A DNA stretch of 7,344 bases from an uncultured Clostridia bacterium (GTDB lineage: Bacteria > Bacillota > Clostridia > Christensenellales > Borkfalkiaceae). This document shows, piece after piece, positions 5,711 through 7,344 of this stretch (positions within the stretch are counted from its first letter, which is position 1; the number at the start of each line of letters is the position of its first letter). The notes under the pieces were generated by a model. The model was not told the origin of the DNA and did no database searches. It saw only the letters and a list, made by a program, of their open reading frames with translations. The position numbers were made by a program, and so were the translations under genes. The stretch covers positions 1 through 7,344 of the forward strand of contig CAMWKX010000059.1 of NCBI GenBank assembly GCA_947174955.1, given 5' to 3'.

Positions 5711-7178
5711 TATCAGTCTTTTTTGCGCGAGGCTTTGTCGTCTTCTTTACCGTCGGTTTTTTCTCCGCGTAAGGTGCGACCTCCGCGGATGTCTCGGACA
5801 CTGCGAGAGGAGCGTCCTCTGCGGGTGGTGTAGTTACAGCTTCCGTATCCGCTGCGGTCGCACCGCCCTCTGTAGGAGGTACAACCTTGTCGGGTGCAAG
5901 CTCGGCGGGAGCCTCGGCTACCTGGGGTGCGGTCTCTGTAACGTCTGCTACCTCAGCGGGAGGAACGTCCTCTGCGGGTGGTGTAGCTACAGCTTCCGTT
6001 TCCGCTGCGGTCGCGCCGTCCTTCTTGATTTTCTTAACAACGTTATCGACGGTTTCAACTACCTTAGTCTTGACAACGTTCCAGGGCTTTTTGGCTTCCT
6101 TTTCGGCAAGAAGCTTTTCCTGCTCGTCGTTAACGTCAGCCTGCGCGAGCAACCTTTCGGTGTCCTCGGCGCTGTTGTAAAGATGGCAGGCGCAGAAATG
6201 TCCTTCCTCTATCTCCCTGTATTCGGGAGCGATGCGTCCGCAGATTTCCATACAGTGCTCGCAGCGCGTGTGGAATTTACAGCCCTTGGGCGGATTGACG
6301 GGCGAGGGAATATCGCCCTTCAACATTATTCTGTTCATTTTTACGTGCGGATTGGGCACGGGAACCGCCGAGAAAAGCGCCTTTGTGTAAGGGTGCAGAG
6401 TATTGTTGAATATCTTTTCCTTACTGCCGTACTCGACTATGTTGCCGAGATACATTACGCCTACGTCGTCGGATATGTGCTTTACAACCGACAAGTCGTG
6501 CGAAATGAATATGTAAGTTAAGCCCAGCTTTTCCCTCAGCTCGATGAGCATATTTATAACCTGCGCCTGTATGGATACGTCAAGCGCGGATACCGGCTCG
6601 TCGCATACGACAAGCTTAGGCTTTAACGCAAGCGCGCGCGCAATACAGATACGCTGTCTTTGTCCGCCCGAAAATTCGTGGGGATAACGCTCGAAATAGT
6701 GGGGCTGCAAGCCGCACATTTCCATTACGTTCAGAACGTAGTCGTGGTAGCCCCCTTTGTCCACAAGTCCGTGCTGGCGCGCCGACTCCCCGATTATTTC
6801 GCCTACGGTAAGACGGGGCGACAGGCTCGCGTACGGGTCCTGGAAAATCATCTGCATATTGGGGCGCAGCTTGTCGAACTCGCGGTTGGATATCTTCGCC
6901 ACGTCCTGACCTTCGAATATTATCTCGCCCTCAACGCCGTCGTACAGTCTTAAAAGCGAACGTCCCATAGTCGATTTGCCGCAACCCGACTCGCCGACTA
7001 TACCCAGCGTTTTGCCCTTGTAAAGCGTGAACGAAATGCCGTCCACCGCCTTTAAAAACTTTATGGGCTTGCCGAAAAAGTTGGTGTCGACGGGGAAATA
7101 CTTCTTTAAATTTTTAACTTCGAGGAGCGGTTCGCCCTTTGCGGGCATATCCTGCACAACGTTTTCGTTATTGTCCAT
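5694..7178 (-). CDS. oppF: Oligopeptide ABC transporter ATP-binding protein (OppF/DppF-like) with long charged C-terminal tail
   Basis: This is one of two ATPase subunits that power an oligopeptide or dipeptide importer at the inner face of the membrane. It has 494 residues from the ATG at 7178, which has an excellent ribosome site; an ATG at 7202 lies upstream of that site and is rejected. Walker A is GESGCGKST (62-70), the Q-loop is around Q113 in MIFQDPYASLSP, the signature is SGGQRQR (170-176), Walker B is KLVVCDEP (188-195) and the switch histidine is H227. The oligo_HPY C-terminal region has cysteines at 300, 306, 309, 313, 329 and 331 (GCKFHTRCEHCMEIC), the site reported in some Opp/Dpp ATPases to bind a 4Fe-4S cluster. 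OppF proteins usually end near residue 330. This one adds about 160 residues: a Lys-rich amphipathic stretch (359-386), an Ala/Pro/Glu linker with an internal duplication (389-469), and a basic tail (473-494). The start overlaps the end of oppD by 11 bases. Substrate class is not certain. Confidence 0.92.
   Translation of the reverse strand: MDNNENVVQDMPAKGEPLLEVKNLKKYFPVDTNFFGKPIKFLKAVDGISFTLYKGKTLGIVGESGCGKSTMGRSLLRLYDGVEGEIIFEGQDVAKISNREFDKLRPNMQMIFQDPYASLSPRLTVGEIIGESARQHGLVDKGGYHDYVLNVMEMCGLQPHYFERYPHEFSGGQRQRICIARALALKPKLVVCDEPVSALDVSIQAQVINMLIELREKLGLTYIFISHDLSVVKHISDDVGVMYLGNIVEYGSKEKIFNNTLHPYTKALFSAVPVPNPHVKMNRIMLKGDIPSPVNPPKGCKFHTRCEHCMEICGRIAPEYREIEEGHFCACHLYNSAEDTERLLAQADVNDEQEKLLAEKEAKKPWNVVKTKVVETVDNVVKKIKKDGATAAETEAVATPPAEDVPPAEVADVTETAPQVAEAPAELAPDKVVPPTEGGATAADTEAVTTPPAEDAPLAVSETSAEVAPYAEKKPTVKKTTKPRAKKTDNGEKE
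5807..5865 (-). repeat. Copy A of an in-frame direct repeat in the oppF tail
   Basis: This 59-base segment is nearly identical to 5960-6018 (four mismatches by eye). The offset of 153 bases equals 51 codons, so the reading frame is kept. It encodes GATAADTEAVTTPPAEDAP-like sequence (about residues 439-457). Confidence 0.9.
5960..6018 (-). repeat. Copy B of an in-frame direct repeat in the oppF tail
   Basis: This is the partner of 5807-5865 and encodes GATAAETEAVATPPAEDVP-like sequence (about residues 388-406). The high DNA identity suggests a fairly recent duplication within the linker. Confidence 0.9.
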
Positions 7179-7344
7179 TGCCGTCCTCCTTCGTATCTTC
7201 ATACAGATAGCACGCCACTTTATGCGTAGGCGATACCTGCACGTACCCGGGGTACTCGCCCGCGCACTTTTCCTTGCACATTTCGCATCTGTCGCGGAAA
7301 TAGCAGTAATCGGGCATATTTATGGGGTTGGGAACGAAGCCGGG
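7168..7344 (-). CDS. oppD: C-terminal end of an oligopeptide ABC transporter ATP-binding protein (OppD/DppD-like, 5' partial)
   Basis: The minus-strand frame is open from the right edge to the TAA at 7168-7170, giving the last 58 residues. They form the oligo_HPY tail of an OppD-type ATPase: NMPDYCYFRDRCEMCKEKC, then THKVACYLYED. The cysteines follow C-x5-C-x2-C-x3-C-x17-C, the same arrangement as in the next gene, and include the four positions linked to a 4Fe-4S site in Opp/Dpp ATPases plus one extra. The stop overlaps the oppF start by 11 bases (ATGGACAATAA), typical of a coupled oppD-oppF pair. The catalytic domain is outside the window, so assignment rests on this tail and on the oppF neighbour. 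Confidence 0.88.
   Translation of the reverse strand, partial: PGFVPNPINMPDYCYFRDRCEMCKEKCAGEYPGYVQVSPTHKVACYLYEDTKEDGNGQ
7185..7191 (-). promoter_or_regulatory. Ribosome binding site deciding the oppF start
   Basis: AAGGAGG on the minus strand lies six bases before the ATG at 7178, inside the end of oppD. It selects this start over the in-frame ATG at 7202, which lies upstream of the site. Confidence 0.88.

Noticed and set aside
5807..6018. Direct repeats as a CRISPR array or mobile element ends
   Set aside because: There are only two copies, in frame within a coding tail, with no spacers of regular length, no terminal inverted repeats and no transposase.
5484..6521. A 345-codon open frame on the plus strand, rich in Cys and Arg with an apparent CGWCSYSF repeat
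   Set aside because: It is antisense to oppF and the small membrane protein, crosses both, has no ribosome site, and its repeat is only the reverse reading of the duplicated oppF tail.
7179..7202. Longer start (ATG at 7202) for oppF
   Set aside because: The strong AAGGAGG at 7185-7191 lies downstream of that codon and six bases before the ATG at 7178.

Overview
The window most likely comes from an uncultured gut-type Firmicute (class Clostridia, possibly Christensenellales-like). The evidence is the clostridial style of the membrane ferredoxin and the CXXC-tail protein, consensus sigma-A promoters, strong AAGGAG-type ribosome sites, short U-tract hairpin terminators and roughly 50% GC. This placement is inferred from protein style only, since there is no rRNA or other phylogenetic marker in the window.

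Layout. (1) Bases 1-1533, plus strand: the 3' end of a large secreted or surface protein with a PPC-like beta-sandwich, then a small lipoprotein. Both are outside the cytoplasmic membrane and neither has a recognised specific function. (2) Bases 1540-1581: a bidirectional hairpin terminator between convergent units. (3) Bases 1593-4020, minus strand: a two-gene membrane redox operon. The first gene encodes a five-helix membrane protein ending in a CD1871A-type CXXC tail. The second, one base downstream, encodes a polytopic NapH/CcoG-like 4Fe-4S protein fused to a TlpA/ResA-like thioredoxin domain. (4) Bases 4021-4115: a compact divergent promoter region with two near-consensus sigma-A promoters and unusually short leaders. 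(5) Bases 4116-5396, plus strand: an L-cysteine desulfidase of the CyuA/CdsB (UPF0597) family, an oxygen-sensitive type 4Fe-4S enzyme. (6) Bases 5407-5437: a second bidirectional terminator. (7) Bases 5447-7344, minus strand: the distal end of an oligopeptide ABC transporter operon. It holds the C-terminus of OppD, an OppF with a 160-residue charged and partly duplicated tail, and an overlapping gene for a small single-pass membrane protein.

How the genes may work together. Hydropathy and positive-inside reasoning place both the CXXC tail and the thioredoxin domain outside the cell, and the two ferredoxin clusters inside. The operon therefore looks like a transmembrane electron conduit that reduces extracytoplasmic thiols or disulfides. 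The divergent cysteine desulfidase makes cysteine, sulfide or thiol status a plausible shared theme, and the peptide importer could supply cysteine-containing peptides; both links are inference from proximity. The most interesting part of the window is this redox operon (two unusual fusions with matching topology) together with its divergent promoter. The OppF tail and its small overlapping partner come second. No mobile element, CRISPR array, tRNA or rRNA was seen.
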